Assembly (NCBI GenBank): GCA_052144935.1
Contig: JBKQPR010000105.1
Span: 1-21,392, forward strand
Direction: 5' to 3'
Length of the DNA: 21,392 nucleotides
Origin: JOPF133 sp052144935
Lineage (GTDB): Bacteria; Acidobacteriota; Terriglobia; Bryobacterales; Bryobacteraceae
The notes beneath the pieces are model-generated. The model did no database searches, was not told the DNA's origin, and worked only from the letters and a program-made list of their open reading frames with translations. Shown piece by piece: positions 15,091-21,392 of the stretch (the first letter of the stretch is position 1; every line of letters begins with the position of its first letter). The position numbers and the translations under genes were made by a program.

Positions 15091-15843
15091 CTACCAATGG
15101 AGAATCTGGCGGATATGGTGCGCTTGCCGCTTGCTGACCACCAGTTGTAACGAATTGCTCAGCGTCACCAGCCAGCGCTGGCTGCTCAGCGCAGTCATTT
15201 TGCGGATGTGGTTCACGTTCACGATGGCGTTGCGGTGCACCCGCTGGAAATTCTCTCCGGCCAGCCGGGATTCGATCGCGCGCAGCGATTGGGTGGCCAG
15301 CAGCCGCTGCCTGGCCGTGACAATCCAGACCAGCTCGCGCTCCGCCTGGAACGCCAGCACGTCTTCACTGTTCAGGATGTGAAATTCCGCGCCCGTGCGG
15401 CCCACGATCTTGCGGCTGCCGGCGGGCGCCAGCGATTTCGCCGAGGAGGCGATCTGGTCCAGATGGCTGGCGATCTCCAGTTGCTTGCCCTGCATCGACC
15501 GGGCGCGCTCCACGGCCCGCTGGAGACGGGCTTCGTTGACCGGCTTCAGCAGGTAGTCGATGGCCCCAGCCTCGAAGGCCTGGATGGCGTGTTGGTCGAA
15601 GGCCGTCACGATGATCACGAACGGGGCCGGCAGGGTGGTCAGGTTTTGGATCACTTCGAAGCCGCTCATCACCGGCATCTGCAGATCCAGGAACACCAGA
15701 TCGGGCCGCAATTCGGCGATTTTGAGCAGCGCTTCCTTGCCGTTGGCGGCCTCGCCGGCGATCTCCACGTCGGCGAAGCGCTCCAGTTCTTCGCGGAGCA
15801 CCTGGCGCGCGATCGGCTCGTCATCCACAATCAGGGTTCGCAT
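15091..15843 (-). CDS. LytTR-type DNA-binding response regulator
   Basis: This is a 250-aa two-domain regulator. The receiver (about 1-120) has the acidic pocket D7-D8 (LIVDDEP), phospho-acceptor D53 (VFLDLQMP), switch threonine T80 and K100 (YLLKPV). The LytTR DNA-binding domain (about 150-248) is recognised from SEDVLAFQAERELVWIV, ESRLAGENFQRVHRNAIVNV and the final KRQAHHIRQIL. No sensor kinase lies next to it, so its partner is elsewhere. The ATG at 15843 lacks a Shine-Dalgarno sequence; a perfect 6-bp-arm hairpin (CGCACG...CGTGCG, 15846-15862) sits immediately upstream and could influence translation. GTTAC repeated at 15862 and 15870 resembles the direct-repeat style of LytTR sites, so autoregulation is possible but unproven. 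Confidence 0.92.
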   Translation of the reverse strand: MRTLIVDDEPIARQVLREELERFADVEIAGEAANGKEALLKIAELRPDLVFLDLQMPVMSGFEVIQNLTTLPAPFVIIVTAFDQHAIQAFEAGAIDYLLKPVNEARLQRAVERARSMQGKQLEIASHLDQIASSAKSLAPAGSRKIVGRTGAEFHILNSEDVLAFQAERELVWIVTARQRLLATQSLRAIESRLAGENFQRVHRNAIVNVNHIRKMTALSSQRWLVTLSNSLQLVVSKRQAHHIRQILHW

Positions 15844-15845
15844 GG

Positions 15846-15874
15846 CGCACGGACTTCGTGCGTTACAAGGTTAC
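15846..15874. promoter_or_regulatory. Small hairpin and GTTAC direct repeat before the LytTR regulator gene
   Basis: CGCACG and CGTGCG (15846-15851 and 15857-15862) form a 6-bp stem with a 5-nt loop, directly before the start codon at 15843 (minus strand). GTTAC occurs at 15862-15866 and 15870-15874. Either could be a control site; neither is confirmed. Confidence 0.35.
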
Positions 15875-16017
15875 TGCGCTTCGCCACGCGAGCCCAGGAG
15901 AGAATTGTGGGCGGGCTGTATCAAGATATGGGCGGGCAGATCCTAGCGGTGAACGGACTGTCCGGAGAAATTCAGCGGCGCGGAGCGTGGGATTCCACTC
16001 GCCGGGCCCTTTTCCGT

Positions 16018-16260
16018 CAGTGCTGGCCGTTTCCGGCGCGTTCCAGAAACGCCCTCAGCAGCGCCGGTGCGGCGGGTGCTGGTGCGCCATGGCGTGGAGG
16101 TTCCGGCGCGTTCCAGAAACGCCCTCAGCGGCGCCTCCAACTCCTGATGCCGCTTGTCCGCGAAATCCGCCAAGTGCTGCTGGCGTTTTAGCCAACTCCT
16201 GGCGCTGCTTGCGTTCGTTGCGGCCCACTGTGAGCCCAAGCGGATAGCCGTGCTTATCCC
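16018..16260 (-). pseudogene. Remnant of a small helical protein interrupted by a 70-bp duplication
   Basis: The minus strand reads WLKRQQHLADFADKRHQELE followed by APLRAFLERAG, which looks like the charged, heptad-rich C-terminal part of small acidobacterial coiled-coil proteins. After the first LRAFLERAG a 70-nt duplicated segment shifts the frame; the second copy again reads LLRAFLERAGNGQH followed by a stop. Removing the duplication would give one continuous end. No start or full-length product can be drawn, because the upstream part switches frames (an alternative frame reads KHGYPLGLTVGRNERKQRQE). The 434-bp gap 15844-16277 otherwise holds nothing I recognise. Confidence 0.4.
16031..16129. 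repeat. 29-bp direct repeat with 70-bp offset
   Basis: A 29-nt block beginning TTCCGGCGCGTTCCAGAAAC and ending GCCCTCAGC occurs identically at 16031-16059 and 16101-16129. The offset of 70 is not a multiple of three, so the duplication breaks any reading frame running through it. Confidence 0.93.
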
Positions 16261-16277
16261 GTTCGACCGGCCCGCCC

Positions 16278-17276
16278 TCACACGCTGGCCGGCGACACCG
16301 TCTTGGCCAGCGCCCACAGCTTGTCGTCAAACTCGAACCCCGCCGTGCGCGGTTTGTGGTTGCGGGTGTACCAGCGGTAGGTCTCTTTCAGCCCCACCTC
16401 GAAGGGCGTCAGCTTCATCTTTAGCACGCGCGTCACCTTCCCGATGTTCTCGGTGATCGGTGGAACGTCGAAATACTCCCCGAAGTAGAACGGCTCATCC
16501 ATGGCGTTCCCGCCCGCCTGGGCGATCGCGTCGCGCGGCACGCGGACCAGCGCCGGTTCCACGTTGGCCGCCTTGGCCAGTTTCTCCACCAGTTCCACCT
16601 GGGTCAACGGTTTCGGATCGCCGATGTTGAACGCCTCTCCCAGCGCCCTGGGTTCCTCCATGGCGCGCAGCATGGCGTGCACCAGGTCGTTCACATATGT
16701 GAACTGCATCAGCCGGTGACCATCGCCCGGAATGATGACCGGCCGCCCCGCCCGCAGCCGGTCCCAGAAAAACTGTTCGCGGTAAAAAGGATTGCCGGGG
16801 CCGTATACAAAAACCGGCCGGAAGGTGACCACGGGCAGCCCCTTCCGCGAATGCATCCGGAACAGCATCCGCTCGGTGGTGGCTTTATGCCGCACGTAGG
16901 CCTGCGCGTGGTAATCGGGCGCCAACGGATCGCTTTCCTTGTGGTTCAATCCGTCCCCGTACGCCGCCACGCTGGACAGGAAGATATAGCGGACCACGCG
17001 GTCGCCGCAGGCCCGCACGGTGACCTCCACCTGCTCCGCGGTGGTGCCCCGCTCCCAGTCGTACACGTTGTCGAAGACCACCTGGAAGCGGCGGCCCGAC
17101 AACGCCTCGCGCAGGGATTCCGCGTCGTTGCGGTCTGCCACGATGTTTTCGACGCGGCGCCCCAGATCGTGCTTGGGCTGGCGGTGCAACACGGCAACAT
17201 CGTGGCCGCTCTTCACCAACTGATCCACCAGCGCGCGGCCGATGAAGAGCGTTCCCCCGATAACCAGTACTTTCAT
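16278..17276 (-). CDS. NAD-dependent epimerase/dehydratase family protein (extended SDR)
   Basis: This is a 332-aa Rossmann-fold protein. The nucleotide-binding motif is VIGGTLFIG (residues 5-13), a variant of GxxGxxG seen in SDR proteins of the GGTxFxG type. The catalytic region has S101-S102 (IFLSSVAAYGD) and Y127-x3-K131 (YVRHK). RPVFVYGPGNP and QFTYVNDLVHAML are typical of extended SDR epimerases/reductases, and FNIGDPKPLTQVELVEKLA lies in the substrate domain. It probably acts on a nucleotide sugar or similar substrate, which cannot be assigned. AGGAG lies a few nt before the ATG at 17276. It is downstream of and co-directional with inositol-3-phosphate synthase, separated by a 192-bp gap that holds a large palindrome, so co-transcription is uncertain. 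Confidence 0.9.
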   Translation of the reverse strand: MKVLVIGGTLFIGRALVDQLVKSGHDVAVLHRQPKHDLGRRVENIVADRNDAESLREALSGRRFQVVFDNVYDWERGTTAEQVEVTVRACGDRVVRYIFLSSVAAYGDGLNHKESDPLAPDYHAQAYVRHKATTERMLFRMHSRKGLPVVTFRPVFVYGPGNPFYREQFFWDRLRAGRPVIIPGDGHRLMQFTYVNDLVHAMLRAMEEPRALGEAFNIGDPKPLTQVELVEKLAKAANVEPALVRVPRDAIAQAGGNAMDEPFYFGEYFDVPPITENIGKVTRVLKMKLTPFEVGLKETYRWYTRNHKPRTAGFEFDDKLWALAKTVSPASV

Positions 17277-17316
17277 AAGCTCCTAGCGAGGCTCTGCCTC
17301 AGACCGGCAGGGCGTA

Positions 17317-17420
17317 TTCACCGCGGAGGCGCGGAGAAAACTGAGGAAGCGCGGAGAAAGGCAAAAAAGAGGGTTGCCTCCTCCGCGCTTCCTCGGTTTT
17401 CTCCGCGCCTCTGCGGTGAA
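17317..17420. repeat. 104-bp near-perfect palindromic intergenic repeat
   Basis: The left arm (17317-17364) starts TTCACCGCGGAGGCGCGGAG and the right arm (17374-17420) ends CTCCGCGCCTCTGCGGTGAA. The ~47-nt arms are reverse complements with only a few mismatches, around a loop of about 9 nt. It lies between ino1 and the epimerase gene on the minus strand and would form a very long RNA hairpin. It resembles the degenerate element at 7365-7462. Confidence 0.92.
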
Positions 17421-17469
17421 ATCGAACCTGACTCGTCTGCATCCTCGCGTCTTTCAAAAGATACAGCGA

Positions 17470-18789
17470 TCAGTCGTAATATTCCAGACCCAGGTGCGTA
17501 ATCAGATCTTCACCCCGCATCCAGCGCAGGGTGTTTTTCAGCTTCATCAGTTGAATGAAGATGTCGTGCTCGGGATACACTTCGGGAGCATGCATGGGCG
17601 CTTTGAAGTAGAACGACAGCCACTCCTGCACGCCCCGCATCCCGGCCCGCTGTGCCAGATCCATGAATAGAACGATATCCAGCACCAGGGGCGCCGCCAG
17701 AATCGAATCCCGGCACAGGAAATTGATCTTGATCTGCATGGGGTAGCCCAGCCACCCGAAAATGTCGATGTTGTCCCAGCCTTCCTTGGCGTCGCCGCGC
17801 GGCGGGTAGTACTCGATCCGGACCTTATGGTAAAAATCCCGGTACAGATCGGGATAGAGTTGCCCTTGCAGGATGTATTCCAGGGCGGAGCTCTTGGAAA
17901 CCTCTTTCGAGCGGAACGAGCCGGGATCGTCCAGCACCTCGCCGTCCCGGTTGCCCAGAATGTTGGTCGAAAACCAGCCGCTCAGGCCCAGCAGACGCGA
18001 CTTCAACCCGGGCGCCACGAGCGTCTTCATGAAAGTCTGGCCGCTCTTGTAATCCTTCCCGCAAACCGGCAGATTGCGCTGCCGCGCCAGTTCCAGCAGG
18101 GCCGGCATATCGGTAGTCAAGTGCGGCGCGCCATTGGCATACGGCACTCCCGATTGCAAGGCCGCATAAGCGTAGATCTGGCTGGGCGAGATCTCCGGAT
18201 CGTTCTTCCGCAGGCCGCACTCGAAATCCTTCAACGTGGCGTGTACCGGAGCGGCTTCGTGAAACACTTCCGTCGATCCGCACCAGATCATAGTCAGCCG
18301 CGAGGCGCCGGTCTTCTCCTTGAACTGCCGGATATCCTCCATGACCATCTCGGCCTGCTCCATTTTCGAGCCGCCGGCCTTGATGTTGGGACCGTGGATG
18401 CGCTTCACGTAATTCTGGTCGAAGACCGCCTTCATGGGGCGGATCGCCGAAAGCGGCTCCTTCACCGCCTCCAGCAAGGGCATTTCCAGCACCCCGGCTT
18501 TGACGGCCGCTTCGTAGGCGTTGTCCTCGAAGATGTCCCAGCAGCCCACAGCCAGATCTTCCACCTTGGCCAAAGGCACGAAATCCTTGATGGCGGGGCT
18601 GCGGCCCTCGGTCCGCTTTCCCAGCCGGATGGTGCCCAACTGGGTGAGCGACCCGATGGGCTTGCCGATTCCCCGCTTAATGGCCTCCAGCCCGGCAATG
18701 AACGTCGTCGTCACTGCGCCCAGGCCGGGTATCAATACTCCCAGTTTGCCCTCGGCGGGCGCAATTTGGACGTTGTCTGGATTGGGCAA
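17470..18789 (-). CDS. ino1: Inositol-3-phosphate synthase
   Basis: This is a 439-aa NAD-dependent 1L-myo-inositol-1-phosphate synthase, converting glucose-6-phosphate to inositol-3-phosphate. The Rossmann start KLGVLIPGLGAVTTTFIAGL is at 15-34. The family block CGKDYKSGQTFMKT, containing catalytic lysines, lies in the middle. NILGNRDGEVLDDP and EVSKSSALEYIL follow, with IEYYPPRGDAKEGWDN towards the end. Length fits the bacterial/archaeal class. The start is TTG at 18789: GGGAGGAG at 18798-18805 (minus strand) precedes it by 8 nt and no better ATG exists. The product could feed inositol phospholipids or compatible solutes. The gene is divergent from a LytTR regulator; the 43-bp gap suggests shared promoter control. 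Confidence 0.94.
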   Translation of the reverse strand: MPNPDNVQIAPAEGKLGVLIPGLGAVTTTFIAGLEAIKRGIGKPIGSLTQLGTIRLGKRTEGRSPAIKDFVPLAKVEDLAVGCWDIFEDNAYEAAVKAGVLEMPLLEAVKEPLSAIRPMKAVFDQNYVKRIHGPNIKAGGSKMEQAEMVMEDIRQFKEKTGASRLTMIWCGSTEVFHEAAPVHATLKDFECGLRKNDPEISPSQIYAYAALQSGVPYANGAPHLTTDMPALLELARQRNLPVCGKDYKSGQTFMKTLVAPGLKSRLLGLSGWFSTNILGNRDGEVLDDPGSFRSKEVSKSSALEYILQGQLYPDLYRDFYHKVRIEYYPPRGDAKEGWDNIDIFGWLGYPMQIKINFLCRDSILAAPLVLDIVLFMDLAQRAGMRGVQEWLSFYFKAPMHAPEVYPEHDIFIQLMKLKNTLRWMRGEDLITHLGLEYYD

Positions 18790-18817
18790 TCTGAGTTCTC
18801 CTCCCAGGTCGAAATGC

Positions 18818-18824
18818 TATAATA
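18818..18824. promoter_or_regulatory. Symmetric extended -10 for the divergent regulator/ino1 pair
   Basis: The plus strand has TGCTATAAT, a perfect extended -10 with hexamer at 18818-18823. Its start site would fall about 3 nt before the ATG at 18833, giving a leaderless or nearly leaderless mRNA. The minus strand reads TATTAT over the same bases (5 of 6 to consensus), which would give an ino1 leader of about 20 nt containing the strong ribosome-binding site. No -35 match is obvious on either strand. Confidence 0.55.
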
Positions 18825-18832
18825 CCAACTCC

Positions 18833-19603
18833 ATGCGAGATCGCGCGACGGCCACTCTCACTACGCTTGTCGTCGACGATGAGCAACTGGCCTGCGACGA
18901 ACTTGCGTTCCTCCTCAAGGATTTCCCTGAGATTGAGGTGGTTGCCACTGGTTCCAACGGTTTACAGGCGGTGGATCTGATCCAGAAATTGGAGCCGGAG
19001 TTGGTCTTTCTGGATGTCCACATGCCTGGTCTGGATGGCCTCGGAGTGGTCCGGCAGCTTCGCGAAAACCAGGCCGAGCTGCCCCACTTCATCTTTGTGA
19101 CGGCCTACGACCAATATGCGGTGGAGGCTTTCCGCCTGGAGGCCATGGACTACCTGCTCAAGCCGGTGGACAAGGCCAGGCTGGCCGAGACCATCGAACG
19201 CGCCAGCCGCGTGATCCAGGAACGCAAGCCGCCGGAATCTCCCAGCCCCAAAGCCGCCGCGCCCCCGCGAACCAAGCTGCTGGTCCGGTTCAATAGCCGG
19301 AATTTCATTGTCGACGCCAACGACGTGATCTACGCGACCATCGACAACGGTCTGATCACCCTGGTGGCCACCACTCTCGAAGGCCATTCCAACTACCGCA
19401 CGATCGAAGACCTGCAGGCCAATCTCGACCGCGAGATGTTCTGGCGCGTGCACCGCTCCTACCTGGTGAACATCAACCGGATCAAGGAGGTGGTGCCGTG
19501 GTTCAAATCCAGCTACCAGTTGCGCATGGACGACCGCAAGCACACGGAAATCCCCGTCAGCCGGGTGCAGACCCGGCGGCTGCGGGAGCTGTTCAAGCTG
19601 TAG
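18833..19603 (+). CDS. LytTR-type DNA-binding response regulator
   Basis: This is a 256-aa regulator. The receiver (about 10-130) has D15-D16 (LVVDDEQ), phospho-acceptor D61 (VFLDVHMPGLDG), T90 and K110 (YLLKPVDK). A proline-rich linker (about 134-150) follows. The LytTR domain (about 152-252) is recognised from FIVDANDVIYATIDNGLITL, YRTIEDLQANLDREMFWRVH and RSYLVNINRIKEV. The frame is open back to 18521 inside ino1, but the ATG at 18833 gives the normal receiver start and lies right behind a consensus extended -10. No sensor kinase is adjacent. Its position divergent from ino1 makes ino1 a candidate target, by inference only. It resembles the regulator at 15091-15843 in architecture but is clearly a distinct paralogue. 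Confidence 0.93.
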   Translation: MRDRATATLTTLVVDDEQLACDELAFLLKDFPEIEVVATGSNGLQAVDLIQKLEPELVFLDVHMPGLDGLGVVRQLRENQAELPHFIFVTAYDQYAVEAFRLEAMDYLLKPVDKARLAETIERASRVIQERKPPESPSPKAAAPPRTKLLVRFNSRNFIVDANDVIYATIDNGLITLVATTLEGHSNYRTIEDLQANLDREMFWRVHRSYLVNINRIKEVVPWFKSSYQLRMDDRKHTEIPVSRVQTRRLRELFKL

Positions 19604-19649
19604 GCTGTGGGCCAAAGACCGCCTCTTGAAGGGGTACGTTGAGACTTCG

Positions 19650-19760
19650 CCACGGGCTTCGGTTCCTGTCCTGAGCGCCATGCCAGATTGGAAGGATCTC
19701 GATGCTGGATTCCTTCACGCGGTAGACGGCGATGTGTATCCGACTTACCCTTTGCTCTCC
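19650..19760 (-). pseudogene. C-terminal fragment of a RelE/ParE-type toxin
   Basis: The minus strand reads RVSRIHIAVYRVKESSIEIL followed by PIWHGAQDRNRSPW. This is the last beta-strand region and C-terminal IWHGxxD signature of RelE/ParE-superfamily toxins. The N-terminal two-thirds is missing and no start is evident. It is joined in the same open frame to an HNH fragment, so two unrelated genes have been brought together by a deletion. It is not expected to be active. Confidence 0.6.
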
Positions 19761-19778
19761 CATCCGCCGCGGTCTCCT

Positions 19779-19883
19779 CTGCATGTTCGAGGATGCGCCA
19801 GGACCGCCGCACGCCAGCGCCTTGACGTGATCCACTACGTATCCGGGGCGTGCCCCCGTCGTCTTGCCGGTGGCGGGACCTAT
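19779..19883 (-). pseudogene. HNH endonuclease fragment
   Basis: The minus strand reads GPATGKTTGARPGYVVDHVK then ALACGGPGASSNMQ. The DH of VVDHVK, the GG turn and the final SNMQ are the core of the small HNH nucleases that usually continue with WQT and a lysine-rich helix. That end is lost: the frame runs straight into the RelE/ParE fragment. The cysteine usual before P-x-TG and in the GxCPGY position is partly replaced (R51 in GARPGY), another sign of decay. The N-terminal part is not recognisable. Confidence 0.6.
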
Positions 19884-20214
19884 CCGGCTAGAGCAAACCG
19901 ATCTGGGGAAGCCGACGGTGTGTCTGATGCCGTTGGGGGTAGACGGCCAAATGCCACCGGCAGAAGTGCGGCGACACCGGAGCCGGGCGGAATTCAGCAA
20001 CTGGCCGTGAATACGAAGCCAGCGGGTTGGGCCGGGGGAGTTTTGCCGGGACCGTGGATTGAGGCTCTCGACCCTGCCGCGCTATCGGAAGCGGCCTGCA
20101 CAGACCGGCGTAACAGGCGCGGGGGCGGATGGGCGACGGAACCGTTGTGAGCGATCATGTCCCGTGATACCTTTAGATTCGGACGAAAACGTCTCGAAAG
20201 CGAGGGATCGACGG
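19884..20214. other. Gap without a recognisable gene
   Basis: This is about 330 bp between the HNH fragment and the lipoprotein gene. Short open frames exist on both strands, including a plus-strand one ending in FSNWP-stop at about 20009, but none has a start with ribosome-binding sequence or a family motif. It is probably decayed coding DNA plus the lipoprotein leader, including GAGGG at 20202-20206. Confidence 0.5.
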
Positions 20215-21039
20215 ATGAACAGCAACGCACGCATTCTCTGTTTTCTCGTACTTACGCTCACCGTATTGGGCAGTTGCTCAAGCGAACCGGCCAAAGAATC
20301 CAAGAAAGCCGGGACCGCCCTAGACAGGATCCAGGGGAAAGCCCAAGTTCTGGTGGAAGCGGGCGGGGCGACCGACGCCGCTCTGAATGCGGGTGGATCT
20401 TCTGTGTACCTTTTGGAAGGCGCGCGCCGGTACCGCCTGTATTTGAGGACGCCCGTTGAGATAGTCCAAGGGAAGGAATATACAGCCGAGGGCGTCGACG
20501 CGCAAAAGGCCATTGACGAGATTGGTGATCCCGACCAGGGCAAGAACGGCTATCCGCTCGAATTAAGCTGCCGGCATGTCGTCACGAGGGCCTGGCCTAA
20601 CAACCTGTCCTTTGACGAAATCGATGCGGCTGTATCGCTTGTGCGCGCCAGGGTGAAACGGTATCCCGCCAGGCCCTTATTCCTGGTTACGCGGATACGG
20701 CCCGTTACGGAGAGCAGCACGGGTTCCGCGGAACCGAAGGGAAACGCCGTGGCCGAGGAGAAGGACATCCCCGAAGTCTCTGTGGCCGCGGATAAACAGC
20801 GCGCTTTTCTGATTGAGGGTCCGACCGTCCAAACCGCACCCCTTTGGGAGCCCGCAGGGGGAACGGCTAGTTGCAAAGTCGTCATCAACCCGGAAGGGAA
20901 AATCTCCGAGCTCGAAACCGGTGCGCAACTCTGTGAGACTGTGCCGTGGTCTCAGTTTCGTTATCAGCCCCCGGTCCAGAGCGGCCACCCCGTCAAAGTG
21001 GAAACCGAGGTTGAAGTGCGCTTCGAACCGCGAAAGTGA
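20215..21039 (+). CDS. Lipoprotein with TonB-C-like C-terminal domain
   Basis: This is a 274-aa protein with a type II signal peptide: a hydrophobic stretch (about 7-18) ends in the lipobox LGSC, with C21 as lipidation site. A polar linker follows. The middle region (VYLLEGARRYRLYLRTPVEI, and a KAIDEIG stretch) is not a family I recognise. The last ~57 residues (ASCKVVINPEGKISELETGA, then PWSQFRYQPPVQSGHPVKVE and VEVRF) resemble the C-terminal domain of TonB/periplasmic energy-transducer-like proteins. The start is fixed by GAGGG at 20202-20206, 8 nt before the ATG at 20215. The frame is open further upstream to 20059, without support. It is intact although surrounded by gene debris; the role is unknown. 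Confidence 0.8.
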   Translation: MNSNARILCFLVLTLTVLGSCSSEPAKESKKAGTALDRIQGKAQVLVEAGGATDAALNAGGSSVYLLEGARRYRLYLRTPVEIVQGKEYTAEGVDAQKAIDEIGDPDQGKNGYPLELSCRHVVTRAWPNNLSFDEIDAAVSLVRARVKRYPARPLFLVTRIRPVTESSTGSAEPKGNAVAEEKDIPEVSVAADKQRAFLIEGPTVQTAPLWEPAGGTASCKVVINPEGKISELETGAQLCETVPWSQFRYQPPVQSGHPVKVETEVEVRFEPRK

Positions 21040-21084
21040 AAGCCTCGATGTACTGGTCCCAGTACTCGCGGCCCCCGATATCGG

Positions 21085-21392
21085 CGGGCGAGGAGCCGCT
21101 CGATGCGTGCTTTCACGTCGTTATGGTCCACCGGTTCGCCCCAGTCGGCCTGTTCGATGCCACGACGGACGCCGGCACGAAAGCGCATATCCTCTTCGAC
21201 CAGGTCTCAGACCGCGTGATTCGGTGCTATTCTGAAACCGCTCGCTAACGCTCGCGGCTCCGCTCAGAGCCACGACCGTCAGGGAGTGGTCTTCGGCAAA
21301 GGTACAGAATCAGGGCGGTCGGGGACCTAGTCGCAAGACGGCATCCTTCACCAATCGTTCGGTGTCGGTACCAATATGGTTGGCGATTCGCG
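21085..21392 (-). pseudogene. Small antitoxin gene split by a 127-bp element, partial at window edge
   Basis: Two minus-strand segments belong together. The first (21392 to 21329) reads RIANHIGTDTERLVKDAVLR. The second (21201 to about 21085) reads VEEDMRFRAGVRRGIEQADW then GEPVDHNDVKARIERLL. Removing 21202-21328 in silico joins them in frame as ...AVLRL-VEEDMRF..., the layout of small antitoxins with a C-terminal G-I-x-x-A-D-x-G-E-x-V...RIERLL helix that are usually followed by ParE-like toxins. As it stands, the inserted sequence brings a stop after VLRLGPRPP. The N-terminus lies beyond the window. No intact toxin follows at its 3' side, where the sequence meets the lipoprotein stop. Confidence 0.7.
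21202..21328. mobile_element. 127-bp MITE-like non-autonomous element
   Basis: The ends are imperfect terminal inverted repeats of about 25 bp: AGGTCTCAGACCGCGTGATT on the plus strand and AGGTCCCCGACCGCCCTGAT on the minus strand, sharing AGGTC, GACCGC and TGATTC. The interior holds CCGCTCGCTAACGCTCGCGG and a CCAC...GTGG motif (around 21271-21290), resembling intergenic repeats I recall from Solibacter-type genomes. It has no coding capacity. It interrupts an antitoxin frame precisely; its removal restores the frame. A target duplication of at most 2-3 bp (CT or CTA/CTG) is possible. Confidence 0.72.

Noticed and set aside
19887..20009. Plus-strand frame reading about 40 protein-like residues ending FSNWP
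   Set aside because: It lies partly antisense to the HNH fragment, has no start signal and matches no family I know.
20964..21188. 74-codon minus-strand ORF taken as a complete gene
   Set aside because: Only the part up to RIERLL is antitoxin-like. It is the 3' half of a gene split by the 127-bp element, and the rest is antisense to the lipoprotein end.

Overview
The window looks like a GC-rich soil Acidobacteriota chromosome, probably from the Solibacter/Bryobacter group. The pointers are a TIGR03435-type secreted protein, a long TonB-dependent receptor with an N-terminal carboxypeptidase-regulatory-like domain, LytTR response regulators, and palindromic intergenic repeats of a kind I associate with that group. 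This placement is from memory of family distribution; no database search was run.

Layout. 1-480: an 18-bp GC-rich tandem repeat. 501-2465: a prenylcysteine-methyltransferase-like membrane protein and a secreted M28 zinc peptidase. 2475-3805: an ORF6N-domain gene followed by a decayed tandem copy of the peptidase 3' end plus ORF6N. 3927-7353: a homocysteine S-methyltransferase/methylenetetrahydrofolate reductase fusion, a YrdC/Sua5-family protein and the TIGR03435 protein. 7546-9532: E1 alpha and beta of a 2-oxoacid dehydrogenase, followed by a frameshifted glutaminyl-peptide cyclotransferase. 10357-12130 (minus strand): two toxin-antitoxin-like modules side by side. One is UPF0175 with a truncated PIN toxin. 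The other is a dCTP-deaminase-like protein fused to a HicB-like domain, overlapping a small HicA-like gene. 12196-14964: the TonB-dependent receptor. 15091-19603: two LytTR response regulators without kinases, on either side of an epimerase and inositol-3-phosphate synthase. 19604-21392: HNH, RelE/ParE and antitoxin remnants around an intact lipoprotein; the antitoxin is split by a 127-bp MITE-like element.

The most novel candidate is the dCTP-deaminase-like/HicB fusion with its HicA-like partner (10357-11614). A perfect 9-bp inverted repeat overlaps its predicted -10 box and start codon, which suggests an autoregulated, probably leaderless operon. The second is the 127-bp element at 21202-21328, whose in silico removal restores a continuous antitoxin reading frame. 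The many broken toxin-antitoxin, HNH and duplicated pieces indicate accessory-gene turnover between ordinary metabolic genes.
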